DNA from: Bacteroidales bacterium
Lineage (GTDB): Bacteria; Bacteroidota; Bacteroidia; Bacteroidales; UBA932
Direction of reading: 5' to 3'
Length of the DNA: 19,220 nt
Assembly: GCA_017472115.1 (NCBI GenBank)
Contig: JAFUQW010000108.1
Span: 1-19,220, forward strand
Shown: positions 1 to 7,726 of the stretch, piece after piece
How positions within the stretch are numbered: position 1 is the first letter of the stretch
Layout of the letters: every line of letters starts with the position of its first letter
The notes under the pieces: generated by a model
Told to the model about the DNA's origin: nothing
Database searches by the model: none
The model's input: only the letters and a program-made list of their open reading frames with translations
Program-made: the position numbers and the translations under genes

Positions 1-1
1 T

Positions 2-178
2 ACTCTCGATGCCCTGCCGGACACATTCGATCCCGAGACCATAAACATCGTCAACACATGGGCGGGTGGCAGCACGGCTTCAGCTCCGGGTCTCACCTCG
101 GCGCTGACCCAGAACGGAAACGCGAAGGTCTATCCTCTTTCGAGAACCATGATATTCGGTATTGACCTGACATTCTGA
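2..178 (+). CDS. susC: SusC-family TonB-dependent outer membrane porin, C-terminal end only
   Basis: Only the last 58 codons are inside the window, open from the left edge to TGA at 176-178. The end of the protein reads YPLSRTMIFGIDLTF. This is the typical final beta-strand of SusC/RagA porins, with a terminal phenylalanine for outer-membrane barrel assembly. SusC porins import oligosaccharides with energy from TonB. The gene is followed after 27-39 bases by a susD homologue on the same strand, the standard pair order in Bacteroidota. The family call rests on the C-terminal motif plus this context. The N-terminal domains and any substrate hint lie outside the window. Confidence 0.85.
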   Translation, partial: TLDALPDTFDPETINIVNTWAGGSTASAPGLTSALTQNGNAKVYPLSRTMIFGIDLTF

Positions 179-205
179 TATCAGACAAAACAGAACTTGC
201 GAAAC

Positions 206-2053
206 ATGAGTATGAATATGAAAAGGTACATTTGCATATTATTGTCAGCGGCACTTGTCTTTGCCGGCTGCTCGGATTTCCTCGACAAAGGCCCTGTCAC
301 ACAGCCTGTCAGCGAGACCTATCTCTCCTCCGAAAACCAGATGCGCACTTATGTCAACGGACTCTATATCGCCCTGCCTGTGCTTAAGCAGTACGGTAGC
401 GGAGTACGCGCCCGGGAGAAGAACAGCGACAACATCCTTTCCGAGAAATACGATACCCGCATAAACGGTGAATACAATGATTTCAGCGCTCAGCAGGACT
501 GGTCTGTGGCATATCAGAATCTGCGTGATGTCAATTTTTTCTTCGAGTACGACATGGTGGTTCAGGAAACCGATGCTGTAAGGTCTCTCAGGGGTGAAGT
601 GTATTTCCTCAGAGCATGGTGGCATTTCGATCTTCTGAAGAAGTTCGGTAATGTGCCTGTCATGGATGTATTCCGGGACTCCGACGCTACGCTTGAAGGA
701 CTTCAGATTCCTGCAACTTCCCGTAAGGATGTGGCTTTGTTCATACTTTCGGACCTTGACAAGGCCATAGACATGCTTTCTGCGCGATCGGTGTGGTCGG
801 GACTCCGCATCTGCCGTGAGGCTGCCCTTGTGCTCGCGATGAATGTCGCCCTTTATGAAGGCTCATGGGAGAAATATCATGCGGATGATGTCTTTGCGGC
901 TGATGATGCGGATCCTGAGATGTTCTTTGCTGAAGTCATGAAATACGGAGAGATGCTTTTCGAGGCCATGCCCGTGTCCGCAGGCCTGAACACCGTGGAG
1001 AACGATCCTTTCGGAGCAATCGACGGGGGAGAGGCATTTGCCCATCTCTTCAATCAGAAAGACTATTCTGCAGTGCCTGAGGCTCTTTTCTGGAAGAAAT
1101 ATGATGTGTCTCAGGGTGTGCAGCACAGTCTTGTGACCCTCCTCGCCTCAGGCGTTGTTGATAACGAGGCCGCAGCAGGACTCACCAAGTCCCTCGTTGA
1201 CAATTTCCTCAATGCCGACGGGTCCTTCATCGATCCTTCCGATCCTAAGTTCAAGGATTTCAACCTCACTTTCGAGGGGCGGGACAGGCGTCTGACCGAA
1301 GTGGTGATGAGCGGCGGACACAAATTCCGCTCGGTTTCGATGACGCGCCCGATGAAGGTCGCGGAATACATCCTTGACGACTCTTCCGATGAGGCGGCGG
1401 CCCATAACGCCACCATCAATCCTCCCCGTTTCAATGGTGACGGCAACAGCCGCAATCTCACCGGCTACCACACCGCCCTCGGAGTCGATACCACATACGT
1501 CAGTGCATCGTTCTGGGACACAGGACTCGTTCTCGTCCGTTATTCAGAGGCTCTGCTTGCCTACGCCGAGGCTGCCGAAGAACTGGGCGTCTGCACTGAC
1601 GAAGTTCTCGAAATGACTCTCAAGCCTCTTCGTGAAAGGGCCGGAGTTGCATGGCGGACTCCGGAGACTGATCCTTCTTTCACGGACTACGGCTATCCTC
1701 TGACCCCAAACATGCAGGAAATCCGCCGTGAACGCCGCTCGGAACTAGCCCTTCAGGGATTTCGTCTCGATGACATCCTTCGCTGGAGAGGACATAAGGT
1801 GATAGCAGGCAAGCGTGGCAGAGGTGCTTATTTCGGCCCGGACGGAGTGCTCTACAAGTCCTTCAATATTGCGGATCCGCTTGTGTATGAGGCTCTTTCG
1901 ACAGTAGAGACAGATGAGGAAGGCTGGACGGATCCTTTGCGGAAAAAACTCCCTTACGGCTACGGATTCAAGCCGGACAGAGACTATCTGCTGCCTATCC
2001 CTCCGGAGGATATCGCTCTCGATACGTTGCTCAAGCAGAATCCCGGCTGGTGA
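206..2053 (+). CDS. susD: SusD/RagB-family surface glycan-binding lipoprotein
   Basis: This 615-residue protein is the outer-membrane lipoprotein that caps a SusC porin and binds the incoming glycan. A lipoprotein signal is clear: charged start, hydrophobic core, and lipobox VFAGC followed by SDFLDKGP, the usual SusD mature start. The middle holds helical TPR-like segments, including RSLRGEVYFLRAWWHFDLLKKFGNVP, described here by its ends only (RGEVYFLRAWWHF). The C-terminus has the RRERRSELALQGFRLDDILRWR pattern in part (ERRSELALQGFRLDD) and ends LLPIPPEDIALDTLLKQNPGW, a close match to the usual SusD ending LLPIP...LKQNPGY. In-frame ATGs lie at 206, 212 and 218; 218 would give the tightest signal peptide (cysteine at residue 18). 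A TTG at 197 is less likely. The gene sits between susC and a GH16 gene, so it is part of a polysaccharide utilization locus. Confidence 0.95.
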   Translation: MSMNMKRYICILLSAALVFAGCSDFLDKGPVTQPVSETYLSSENQMRTYVNGLYIALPVLKQYGSGVRAREKNSDNILSEKYDTRINGEYNDFSAQQDWSVAYQNLRDVNFFFEYDMVVQETDAVRSLRGEVYFLRAWWHFDLLKKFGNVPVMDVFRDSDATLEGLQIPATSRKDVALFILSDLDKAIDMLSARSVWSGLRICREAALVLAMNVALYEGSWEKYHADDVFAADDADPEMFFAEVMKYGEMLFEAMPVSAGLNTVENDPFGAIDGGEAFAHLFNQKDYSAVPEALFWKKYDVSQGVQHSLVTLLASGVVDNEAAAGLTKSLVDNFLNADGSFIDPSDPKFKDFNLTFEGRDRRLTEVVMSGGHKFRSVSMTRPMKVAEYILDDSSDEAAAHNATINPPRFNGDGNSRNLTGYHTALGVDTTYVSASFWDTGLVLVRYSEALLAYAEAAEELGVCTDEVLEMTLKPLRERAGVAWRTPETDPSFTDYGYPLTPNMQEIRRERRSELALQGFRLDDILRWRGHKVIAGKRGRGAYFGPDGVLYKSFNIADPLVYEALSTVETDEEGWTDPLRKKLPYGYGFKPDRDYLLPIPPEDIALDTLLKQNPGW

Positions 2054-2088
2054 TTACCATAATAATTCCCAAAACGAACACAAAGATT

Positions 2089-3210
2089 ATGAAGAAGATA
2101 ACAATGATATTGATGACAGCGGCAATGCTGATCTCCTGCGGCAGAAATTTCGAATTCTCCCCATACACCGTGATTTCCGTCGAAAACGAGGAGCAGAGAG
2201 AGGTTGCTGACTGGTTCGCATGGCTTTTTGCCTCTCCGGGCGGATTTGTCCCCATGGTGGTGACCGACGATCCTTCCGCGGATGTGATCCTGAGTCATGA
2301 CCCGTCGCTAGAAGGCGACTCATACAGACTTGACATAGACATGAACACCATAAAAATAGAAGCATCAGGCATATCGGGATTCTTCTATGCCTTCCAGACT
2401 CTCCGCAATATGCTTCCCGATGAGATCGATTCGGTGCGTCATGCCGATTCAGTGAAATGGACAGTGCCTTTGACCGGTGTGACGGAAGCCTCCGGAATAG
2501 ACCGTTTCGAACTGGTCTGGCAGGATGACTTCAATTCATTCGATGAATCCAAATGGTCGAAGATCGCTCGCGGACCTTCAGACTGGCGCAGGCACATGTC
2601 TTCAAATGACAGTCTCTACAGCGTTGCGGACGGAAAACTTATTCTTCGCGCTGTTGCAAACGATGGACTTGAACCCTCGGACACGGCGGAATACCTGACA
2701 GGTGGAGTATATACAAAGGACAAGTTCACCGTTGACTTCGGCAAAGTGGAGATAAGGGCGAAAGTCGGTTCCGGCAAAAGCGTATGGCCGGCATTATGGA
2801 TGCTCCCTGAGAGCGGAAACTGGCCTGACGACGGTGAAATCGACATAATGGAGCATCTTGACTATGATGAATTCGTCTATCAGACTGTCCACACCCGCTA
2901 TACCCAGGTCTTTGCCAACAGGTACTGCCCCAAGAGTTATGTGACTGCACCTATCCGTACCGACACCTATAATGTGTATAGTGTGGAAATCCTTCCCGAC
3001 AGTCTTGTGTTTTCGGTAAACGGAGAAAGAACCTTGACCTACCCCCGTATCGATGTGGGTGAAGACCATCGCGTCCAATTTCCCTTCGGTTCACCGTACT
3101 ACATCCTGATGGACATGCAGATCGGCGGCAGCTGGGTCGGTCCTGCCGATGGATCTGACCTTCCGGTAGAGATGACTATCGACTGGATACGCACCTATTC
3201 CTTGAAATAA
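2089..3210 (+). CDS. GH16 laminarinase-type glycoside hydrolase lipoprotein with N-terminal GH20b-like domain
   Basis: The product is 373 residues. Residues 1-17 form a lipoprotein signal ending in the lipobox MLISC. Residues about 138-373 are a GH16 jelly-roll. The catalytic motif EIDIME lies at residues 250-255, with E250 the expected nucleophile, D252 the helper and E255 the acid/base. The extra Met before the last Glu is the beta-bulge form seen in laminarinases (endo-beta-1,3-glucanases). Substrate-cleft aromatics include W233PALW and W243. Residues about 20-115 do not look like GH16; SYRLDI...IKIEASGISGFFYAFQTLRNMLP resembles the accessory GH20b domain of hexosaminidases. I start at ATG 2089, which directly opens the signal peptide; an in-frame GTG at 2050 overlaps the susD stop and gives an unlikely leader. 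It is in an operon with susCD, so beta-glucan degradation at the cell surface is inferred. Exact substrate is unknown. Confidence 0.92.
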   Translation: MKKITMILMTAAMLISCGRNFEFSPYTVISVENEEQREVADWFAWLFASPGGFVPMVVTDDPSADVILSHDPSLEGDSYRLDIDMNTIKIEASGISGFFYAFQTLRNMLPDEIDSVRHADSVKWTVPLTGVTEASGIDRFELVWQDDFNSFDESKWSKIARGPSDWRRHMSSNDSLYSVADGKLILRAVANDGLEPSDTAEYLTGGVYTKDKFTVDFGKVEIRAKVGSGKSVWPALWMLPESGNWPDDGEIDIMEHLDYDEFVYQTVHTRYTQVFANRYCPKSYVTAPIRTDTYNVYSVEILPDSLVFSVNGERTLTYPRIDVGEDHRVQFPFGSPYYILMDMQIGGSWVGPADGSDLPVEMTIDWIRTYSLK

Positions 3211-3250
3211 CAATAGTTTCTTATAAAAAATCTGATTGATTTCTCTATTT

Positions 3251-3266
3251 TGGCACAGCGTTTGCA
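3251..3266 (+). promoter_or_regulatory. Candidate sigma-54 (RpoN) promoter
   Basis: The sequence is TGGCAC-N5-TTGCA, preceded by T, which matches the sigma-54 consensus at both the -24 GG and -12 GC elements. Spacing between GG (3252-3253) and GC (3264-3265) is 10 bases, as required. Transcription would begin near 3276-3277. No gene starts close by: the next start codon is at 3566, and that gene has its own promoter. A 16-bp match of this quality is unlikely but possible by chance. No enhancer site for an activator was identified. Confidence 0.5.
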
Positions 3267-3275
3267 AAAGAATGA

Positions 3276-3352
3276 GTCAAGGTTAGTTTAGTTGTTAATA
3301 ATAGGGTTATAGTTCAACGACGGACATCGCAAAAGCGGTGTCCGTCGTTGAT
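3276..3352 (+). ncRNA. Possible short RNA between a sigma-54 promoter and a hairpin
   Basis: If the sigma-54 motif at 3251-3266 is active and the hairpin at 3315-3350 ends transcription, the product is an RNA of about 75 nt with a single-stranded 5' part of about 40 nt and a stable 3' stem-loop. No open reading frame of note lies within it. This is inferred from layout only. The hairpin lacks a clear T-run, so the same RNA could instead continue as a long hppA leader. Confidence 0.25.
3315..3350. terminator. Strong 16-bp hairpin with AAAA loop, likely transcription end
   Basis: The arms are 3315-3330 (CAACGACGGACATCGC) and 3335-3350 (GCGGTGTCCGTCGTTG). They pair over 16 positions with one G-T wobble and a loop of four A. 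The right flank (attgtct) is only weakly T-rich, so it is not a textbook intrinsic terminator. It lies 104 bases past the GH16 stop and could end that operon or the short RNA proposed above. Confidence 0.6.
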
Positions 3353-3472
3353 TGTCTGCCGACCCATATTCCGGAGTTTTGCAAATATAATGAAAAAATT
3401 AATTGATTATTTTCATAAATTAAATAATGTTACAAAAATTAGCAGAAATCGATAAAACTTTAAATCAAATCG

Positions 3473-3503
3473 CTTGTATGTCTGAAAATATTAAATAAAT
3501 TTG
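3473..3503 (+). promoter_or_regulatory. Bacteroidota-type promoter for hppA
   Basis: A -7 box TAAATTTG (3496-3503) fits TAnnTTTG exactly. A CTTG at 3473-3476 lies 19 bases upstream and fits the -33 TTTG element with correct spacing. The predicted start near 3510 leaves a leader of about 55 nt before the hppA ATG. Confidence 0.6.
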
Positions 3504-3565
3504 TCAAATCCGACTTGACGAAAAAGACTTCGGACACTGATAGAACAACATAAAAACAACCACAT

Positions 3566-5758
3566 ATGACTAATCTATTCTATCTTGTTCCGGCAGCCGC
3601 AGTCATAGCATTGCTGTTTGCCTACCTGTTTTTCCGACAGATGATGAAGGAAAGCGAAGGAACCGTGACGATGAAGGAAATCGCAAAATTTGTGAGAGAT
3701 GGAGCGATGGCCTATCTCAAGCAGCAGTATAAGGTCGTCACGATAGTATTTGTTATTCTTGCTGTATTCTTTGCAGTCCTGGCATACGGATTCGGTGTTC
3801 AGAATCCGTGGGTGCCTTTCGCATTCCTTACCGGAGGATTCTTCTCCGGACTTGCCGGATTCGTCGGAATGAAGACGGCGACCTACGCCTCTGCAAGAAC
3901 TGCCAATGCAGCCATGCGTTCTCTCAATTCAGGCCTTAAGGTAGCTTTCCGAAGCGGTGCCGTGATGGGTCTGACGGTTGTCGGTCTCGGACTCCTCGAC
4001 ATAGCCATCTGGTGGTTCATCCTTTCGGGCTTCTATCCTACCACCGATCCGCAGAACCTCGTGATCATCACGACTACCATGCTTACGTTCGGTATGGGTG
4101 CTTCGACACAGGCACTTTTCGCACGTGTGGGCGGCGGTATATATACAAAGGCGGCTGACGTAGGTGCAGACCTTGTCGGCAAGGTGGAGGCGGGCATCCC
4201 GGAGGACGACCCTCGAAACCCTGCGACAATCGCGGACAATGTGGGTGACAATGTGGGTGACGTAGCAGGAATGGGTGCAGACCTTTATGAATCATACTGC
4301 GGATCGATTCTCGCTACATGCGCCCTCGGAGCCTCTGCATTCTATATGGGTGGAACAGACCTTCAGATCAAGGCGATTTTCGCTCCGATGCTCATCGCTG
4401 CCGTGGGTGTAGTACTTTCGATTATCGGCATCTACACAGTCCGTACGAAGGAAGGCGCAGGTATGCAGCAGCTTCTCAAGTCGCTCAGCGTGGGAACCAA
4501 CCTCAGCTCGGTCCTCATTGCTGCGGCCACATTCGGAATCATGTATCTCCTCGGAATGGAGAACTGGGTGGGAATTTCATTCTCAGTGGTTGTCGGCCTT
4601 GTGGCAGGGGTCATCATCGGTCAGGCTACCGAGTATTACACCTCGCATTCTTATCGTCCTACTCAGAAACTCGCTGAAAGCGCCGAGACAGGTCCTGCCA
4701 CAGTGATCATCTCCGGAGTAGGTCTCGGAATGCTTTCTACAGCTATCCCTGTAGTGACAATTGCAGTTGCCATCCTTCTTGCATATCTCTGTGCCAACGG
4801 TTTCGACCTCAGTTTCACTGCGGAAAGCCTCAGCATGGGACTCTACGGAATCGGAATCGCGGCAGTCGGAATGCTTTCGACATTGGGAATCACCCTTGCG
4901 ACCGATGCTTACGGCCCTATCGCCGACAATGCAGGCGGTAATGCGCAGATGAGCGAACTCGACCCTGAGGTGCGCCGTCGTACCGACGTTCTCGACGCAC
5001 TCGGAAATACTACCGCAGCGACAGGAAAGGGATTCGCGATAGGCTCGGCAGCCCTTACCGGCCTTGCCCTCCTCGCTTCATATATTGAAGAGATCAAGAT
5101 AGGTCTCGCTCACATCGGCAAGCAGATCACTTCTGTGTCAGGAGAACTCATAGATGCGGCTCAGGCCACCATTCCAGACATCATGGCATATTATCATGTG
5201 GATCTGATGAACCCTATGGTGCTTGTGGGTGTATTCATCGGTGCTATGATGTCGTTCCTTTTCTGCGGTCTTACAATGAATGCCGTAGGCCGTGCCGCTC
5301 AGAGCATGGTGACGGAGGTACGCCGTCAGTTCCGTGAGATCAAGGGTATCCTTACCCGCGAGGCGACTCCTGACTATGCACGTTGTGTGGAAATCTCGAC
5401 CAAGGGAGCCCAGAGAGAGATGCTTCTTCCTTCTCTCATCGCCATCATCGTCCCTGTGGTCGTAGGACTTGTCCTCGGAGTTGCAGGAGTGATGGGACTT
5501 CTCATCGGAGGTCTCGGAAGCGGATTCGTGCTTGCAGTATTCATGGCCAACTCGGGTGGAGCATGTGACAATGCCAAGAAATATGTGGAGGAAGGCCATC
5601 TCGGTGGAAAGAACTCCGAGGCTCACAAGGCTACAGTCACAGGTGACACGGTCGGTGATCCGTTCAAGGACACTTCAGGCCCTTCTCTCAACATCCTCAT
5701 CAAGCTTATGAGCATGGTGTCGATCGTCATGGCCGGACTGACCGTCTGGATTCACTGA
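3566..5758 (+). CDS. hppA: Membrane-bound ion-translocating pyrophosphatase
   Basis: This 730-residue, about 16-helix inner-membrane enzyme hydrolyses pyrophosphate and pumps cations out of the cytoplasm. The substrate site is intact: [18 protein letters not shown] begins at residue 198, [15 protein letters not shown] follows at 225-239, and the C-terminal cluster has [10 protein letters not shown] and [15 protein letters not shown]. The motif [10 protein letters not shown] has Ala where potassium-independent enzymes have Lys, so potassium dependence is expected. Glu242 in ADLYES is at the position of the Glu tied to sodium pumping. Thr89, Phe93 and Asp145 line up, by my memory of the literature, with three of four residues described for dual Na+/H+ pumps of gut Bacteroides (Thr90, Phe94, Asp146, Met176); Met172 could be the fourth. 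Na+ or Na+/H+ transport is therefore likely. Single-gene unit with its own promoter and terminator. Confidence 0.97.
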   Translation: MTNLFYLVPAAAVIALLFAYLFFRQMMKESEGTVTMKEIAKFVRDGAMAYLKQQYKVVTIVFVILAVFFAVLAYGFGVQNPWVPFAFLTGGFFSGLAGFVGMKTATYASARTANAAMRSLNSGLKVAFRSGAVMGLTVVGLGLLDIAIWWFILSGFYPTTDPQNLVIITTTMLTFGMGASTQALFARVGGGIYTKAADVGADLVGKVEAGIPEDDPRNPATIADNVGDNVGDVAGMGADLYESYCGSILATCALGASAFYMGGTDLQIKAIFAPMLIAAVGVVLSIIGIYTVRTKEGAGMQQLLKSLSVGTNLSSVLIAAATFGIMYLLGMENWVGISFSVVVGLVAGVIIGQATEYYTSHSYRPTQKLAESAETGPATVIISGVGLGMLSTAIPVVTIAVAILLAYLCANGFDLSFTAESLSMGLYGIGIAAVGMLSTLGITLATDAYGPIADNAGGNAQMSELDPEVRRRTDVLDALGNTTAATGKGFAIGSAALTGLALLASYIEEIKIGLAHIGKQITSVSGELIDAAQATIPDIMAYYHVDLMNPMVLVGVFIGAMMSFLFCGLTMNAVGRAAQSMVTEVRRQFREIKGILTREATPDYARCVEISTKGAQREMLLPSLIAIIVPVVVGLVLGVAGVMGLLIGGLGSGFVLAVFMANSGGACDNAKKYVEEGHLGGKNSEAHKATVTGDTVGDPFKDTSGPSLNILIKLMSMVSIVMAGLTVWIH

Positions 5759-5781
5759 TAGCATATGATCGTCCACAATTT

Positions 5782-5818
5782 ACGGTCACTGCCTTTAAAA
5801 AACAAAGGCAGTGACCGT
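5782..5818 (+). terminator. Intrinsic terminator after hppA
   Basis: A perfect 15-bp stem with arms 5782-5796 (ACGGTCACTGCCTTT) and 5804-5818 and a 7-base A-rich loop. It begins 23 bases after the hppA stop and is followed by gtgtttta, a modest T-run. Confidence 0.85.
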
Positions 5819-5840
5819 GTGTTTTATAGAAAAAAATCAG

Positions 5841-5848
5841 TAATTTTG
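5841..5848 (+). promoter_or_regulatory. Bacteroidota-type -7 box for the first MORN/TonB-like gene
   Basis: TAATTTTG matches TAnnTTTG. It is 21 bases upstream of the ATG at 5870 and downstream of the hppA terminator. A -33 TTTG is not clear; TGTG or TTTT around 5818-5825 are the nearest candidates. Confidence 0.5.
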
Positions 5849-5869
5849 AACACCTGAATTTATAGACCG

Positions 5870-6721
5870 ATGAAAAATAGATATTATTTACTGATTCTGG
5901 CGGCAGCATTGATATCTGCTCCTATATCGCTTTCCGCACAGGAAGTGCGTGATACCGTGATAGTTACGGATCTTTACGATTATGTGGGACAATGGCCGGA
6001 AGGCAGCGGCTCGTATTATTCTTACGATAAGGGCCTGATAATCGGCGGCTTTATCAAGGGAGTTCCTCGTGGCCGGTGTGTGGCCTATCTTCCTACCGGA
6101 GAATGCTACTGCGGCGAATACGAGAACGGGACCCGTACCGGTTACGGACAACTCTTTCAGGATGACATGGAAGTGGTTGTGACCGGTAATTTCTTGGACG
6201 GACAGCCTCATGGAACAGATACCCTGTATCATAACGACGGTTCTGTCATAATCGGAGAATACAAGAACGGCAAACTTAAAAAGAAGATAATAGAGTATCG
6301 TAAGCCCCCATTGTATCTCGCTTCGCGAAGACCTGTGTTTCCGGAAATGAACCTCACTCCTCAGCAGCAGAATTTCCTGTATGACCTCAGATTGTATTGG
6401 GAGACAGGAGGAGACATGGGCATGACTTCTCTTATCAAGCCGAAGTTTCTTGGCGGCGATGTAGATGACTTCGTACGCTGGGTCAACTCTCAGGTGAGCA
6501 TACCTCTGACTCCGTCAGGCAATCAGCTTTCCGGAACCGTCATCGTGCAGTTCACAGTCACAAAAGACGGAGACGTGGCCGATGTGCATGTCGTTTATGG
6601 AATCAACAGAATCATGAACGAAGAAGCCGTCAGAGCCGTGAGCGGATCACCGAAGTGGGAACCGGGCTCCTACAAAGGCGAGAAGAGAGGCGTCAGAATG
6701 ACTATCCCTGTCGAATTCTGA
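5870..6721 (+). CDS. Secreted MORN-repeat protein with TonB C-terminal-like domain (paralog 1)
   Basis: The product is 283 residues. Residues 1-23 are a signal peptide ending LSAQ, with no lipobox cysteine and no proline-rich spacer, so the mature protein is probably soluble in the periplasm. Residues about 36-135 are MORN-like repeats (YVGQWPEGSG, YCGEYENGTRTGYG, IIGEYKNGKL). Residues about 190-283 resemble the TonB C-terminal domain: PKFLGGDVDDFVRWV, then SGTVIVQFTVTKDGDVADV, then EEAVRAVSGSPKWEPG. Proteins like this are often auto-annotated as energy transducer TonB, but true TonB has an inner-membrane anchor that pairs with ExbB, which is absent here. It is a clear paralog of the gene at 10310-11176, and the two bracket a TonB-dependent receptor operon. 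It converges on the DUF4249 gene with only 14 bases between stops. Function is not known to me. Confidence 0.85.
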   Translation: MKNRYYLLILAAALISAPISLSAQEVRDTVIVTDLYDYVGQWPEGSGSYYSYDKGLIIGGFIKGVPRGRCVAYLPTGECYCGEYENGTRTGYGQLFQDDMEVVVTGNFLDGQPHGTDTLYHNDGSVIIGEYKNGKLKKKIIEYRKPPLYLASRRPVFPEMNLTPQQQNFLYDLRLYWETGGDMGMTSLIKPKFLGGDVDDFVRWVNSQVSIPLTPSGNQLSGTVIVQFTVTKDGDVADVHVVYGINRIMNEEAVRAVSGSPKWEPGSYKGEKRGVRMTIPVEF

Positions 6722-6735
6722 CGCACAGGTAATCA

Positions 6736-7722
6736 TCACAAAGGAATTGTGACGGTGGATTCGGATATGCCTCCCAGGACTCCGAATCCGCCTTTTACGT
6801 TTGTGTATCTGTAGTGGACAGGAGAGAATCCCATATGACCGAGAATATCTGTATCCTGATGTATGAAATGGTCATAGGTAGTGTAAAGTTCTTCTGACAG
6901 ACGGTATAAATATACGACATAGTATTCACGGCCGTATTCGATTAAGTCATCGCTCACGTTTTCATAATAACCCATAACCGTTCCCACATTGAATGTAAGG
7001 CTTTTCCGGCCGTTTTCATCCTCTTTGATCATGTCGTTCTTCCAGAAGCACAGCGGTCCCTCGCCGGTCATTATCTCCTTCAGACTTTCTTCATCTTCAA
7101 ATGCCAGCAGGATATCCAAGTCATCTCCAAGGCCGTATATGCTGTTCCAGACGATGGATTTTTCGCTGTCTATCCATTCGCCGTCAATCAGTTGTGACGA
7201 CCAGCTTTCGTGTCTGCTTCTTATCTTTAATCCGAAATAAGCGTCAGGGTCGCTTTCCGAATATGTCATGTTGAGTATGTTTCCATGGCCTTCATTTGAC
7301 AGCATGACTTCCGGCTCTTCCGGTACGGGAGGAACCGTGGTCTCGGCATGGACAGGTGTGATGCCTTCCAGCTTTATGTCTATCGTCACCTTGTCACCGG
7401 CTTCCAGTCGTCGGTCCATGACAAAGTATCTGTTCATCTCCTTGAAATCGCTCTGACTTGCATATCTCTGTCCGCGGTATGATGTGCTGCATGATTCGCC
7501 GTTCACCTTGAAAACGATTTCTGCATCCTTCGGGTCCGGCAGAGGGGCGGGAATGGCTGCCGCTACGGCTTCCAGGCTGATTACAGTTGAGTCGATGGCT
7601 CCTGTGGCACAGAAAAGGTTCATCTTATGCTCATTACTGCCGTCAACGGTCAATATGAAGGTTTTCTCGCATGAAAGCAGGGTCATGCAGATGGCTATCG
7701 ATGTCAGTATATGTCTTTTCAT
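6736..7722 (-). CDS. DUF4249-type lipoprotein, partner of the upstream TonB-dependent receptor
   Basis: The product is 328 residues with a lipoprotein signal and lipobox LLSC (cysteine at residue 18), so it is expected at the outer membrane. The mature part begins with a beta-rich segment (VDGSNEHKMNLFCATGAIDSTV), then KDAEIVFKVNGE and GDKVTIDIKLEGITPVHAETTVP, a pattern seen in the DUF4249 family of Bacteroidota. The gene starts 4 bases after the receptor stop and is co-transcribed with it. DUF4249 genes are commonly found directly next to TonB-dependent receptors; a SusD-like accessory or capping role is inferred, not shown. The family assignment is from sequence style and context and should be treated as probable. 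Confidence 0.75.
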   Translation of the reverse strand: MKRHILTSIAICMTLLSCEKTFILTVDGSNEHKMNLFCATGAIDSTVISLEAVAAAIPAPLPDPKDAEIVFKVNGESCSTSYRGQRYASQSDFKEMNRYFVMDRRLEAGDKVTIDIKLEGITPVHAETTVPPVPEEPEVMLSNEGHGNILNMTYSESDPDAYFGLKIRSRHESWSSQLIDGEWIDSEKSIVWNSIYGLGDDLDILLAFEDEESLKEIMTGEGPLCFWKNDMIKEDENGRKSLTFNVGTVMGYYENVSDDLIEYGREYYVVYLYRLSEELYTTYDHFIHQDTDILGHMGFSPVHYRYTNVKGGFGVLGGISESTVTIPL

Positions 7723-7726
7723 TTTA

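Larger units (their letters stand above)
3211..3565. other. 355-base intergenic region between the GH16 gene and hppA
   Basis: This gap has no convincing coding region. It holds three structured pieces, listed separately: a sigma-54 type promoter motif (3251-3266), a 16-bp hairpin (3315-3350), and an AT-rich stretch ending in a Bacteroidota-type promoter for hppA (3473-3503). A further TATATTTG box lies on the minus strand at 3382-3389, but no -33 partner is visible for it. Confidence 0.9.

Noticed and set aside
3382..3389. Minus-strand promoter (TATATTTG) inside the hppA upstream region
   Set aside because: The box matches, but no -33 element lies at the right distance in this AT-rich stretch, and no minus-strand gene follows.
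5138..5626. 162-codon open frame on the minus strand opposite hppA
   Set aside because: It is antisense to the conserved catalytic end of the pyrophosphatase, is rich in His, Ser and Arg, and has no recognisable motif.
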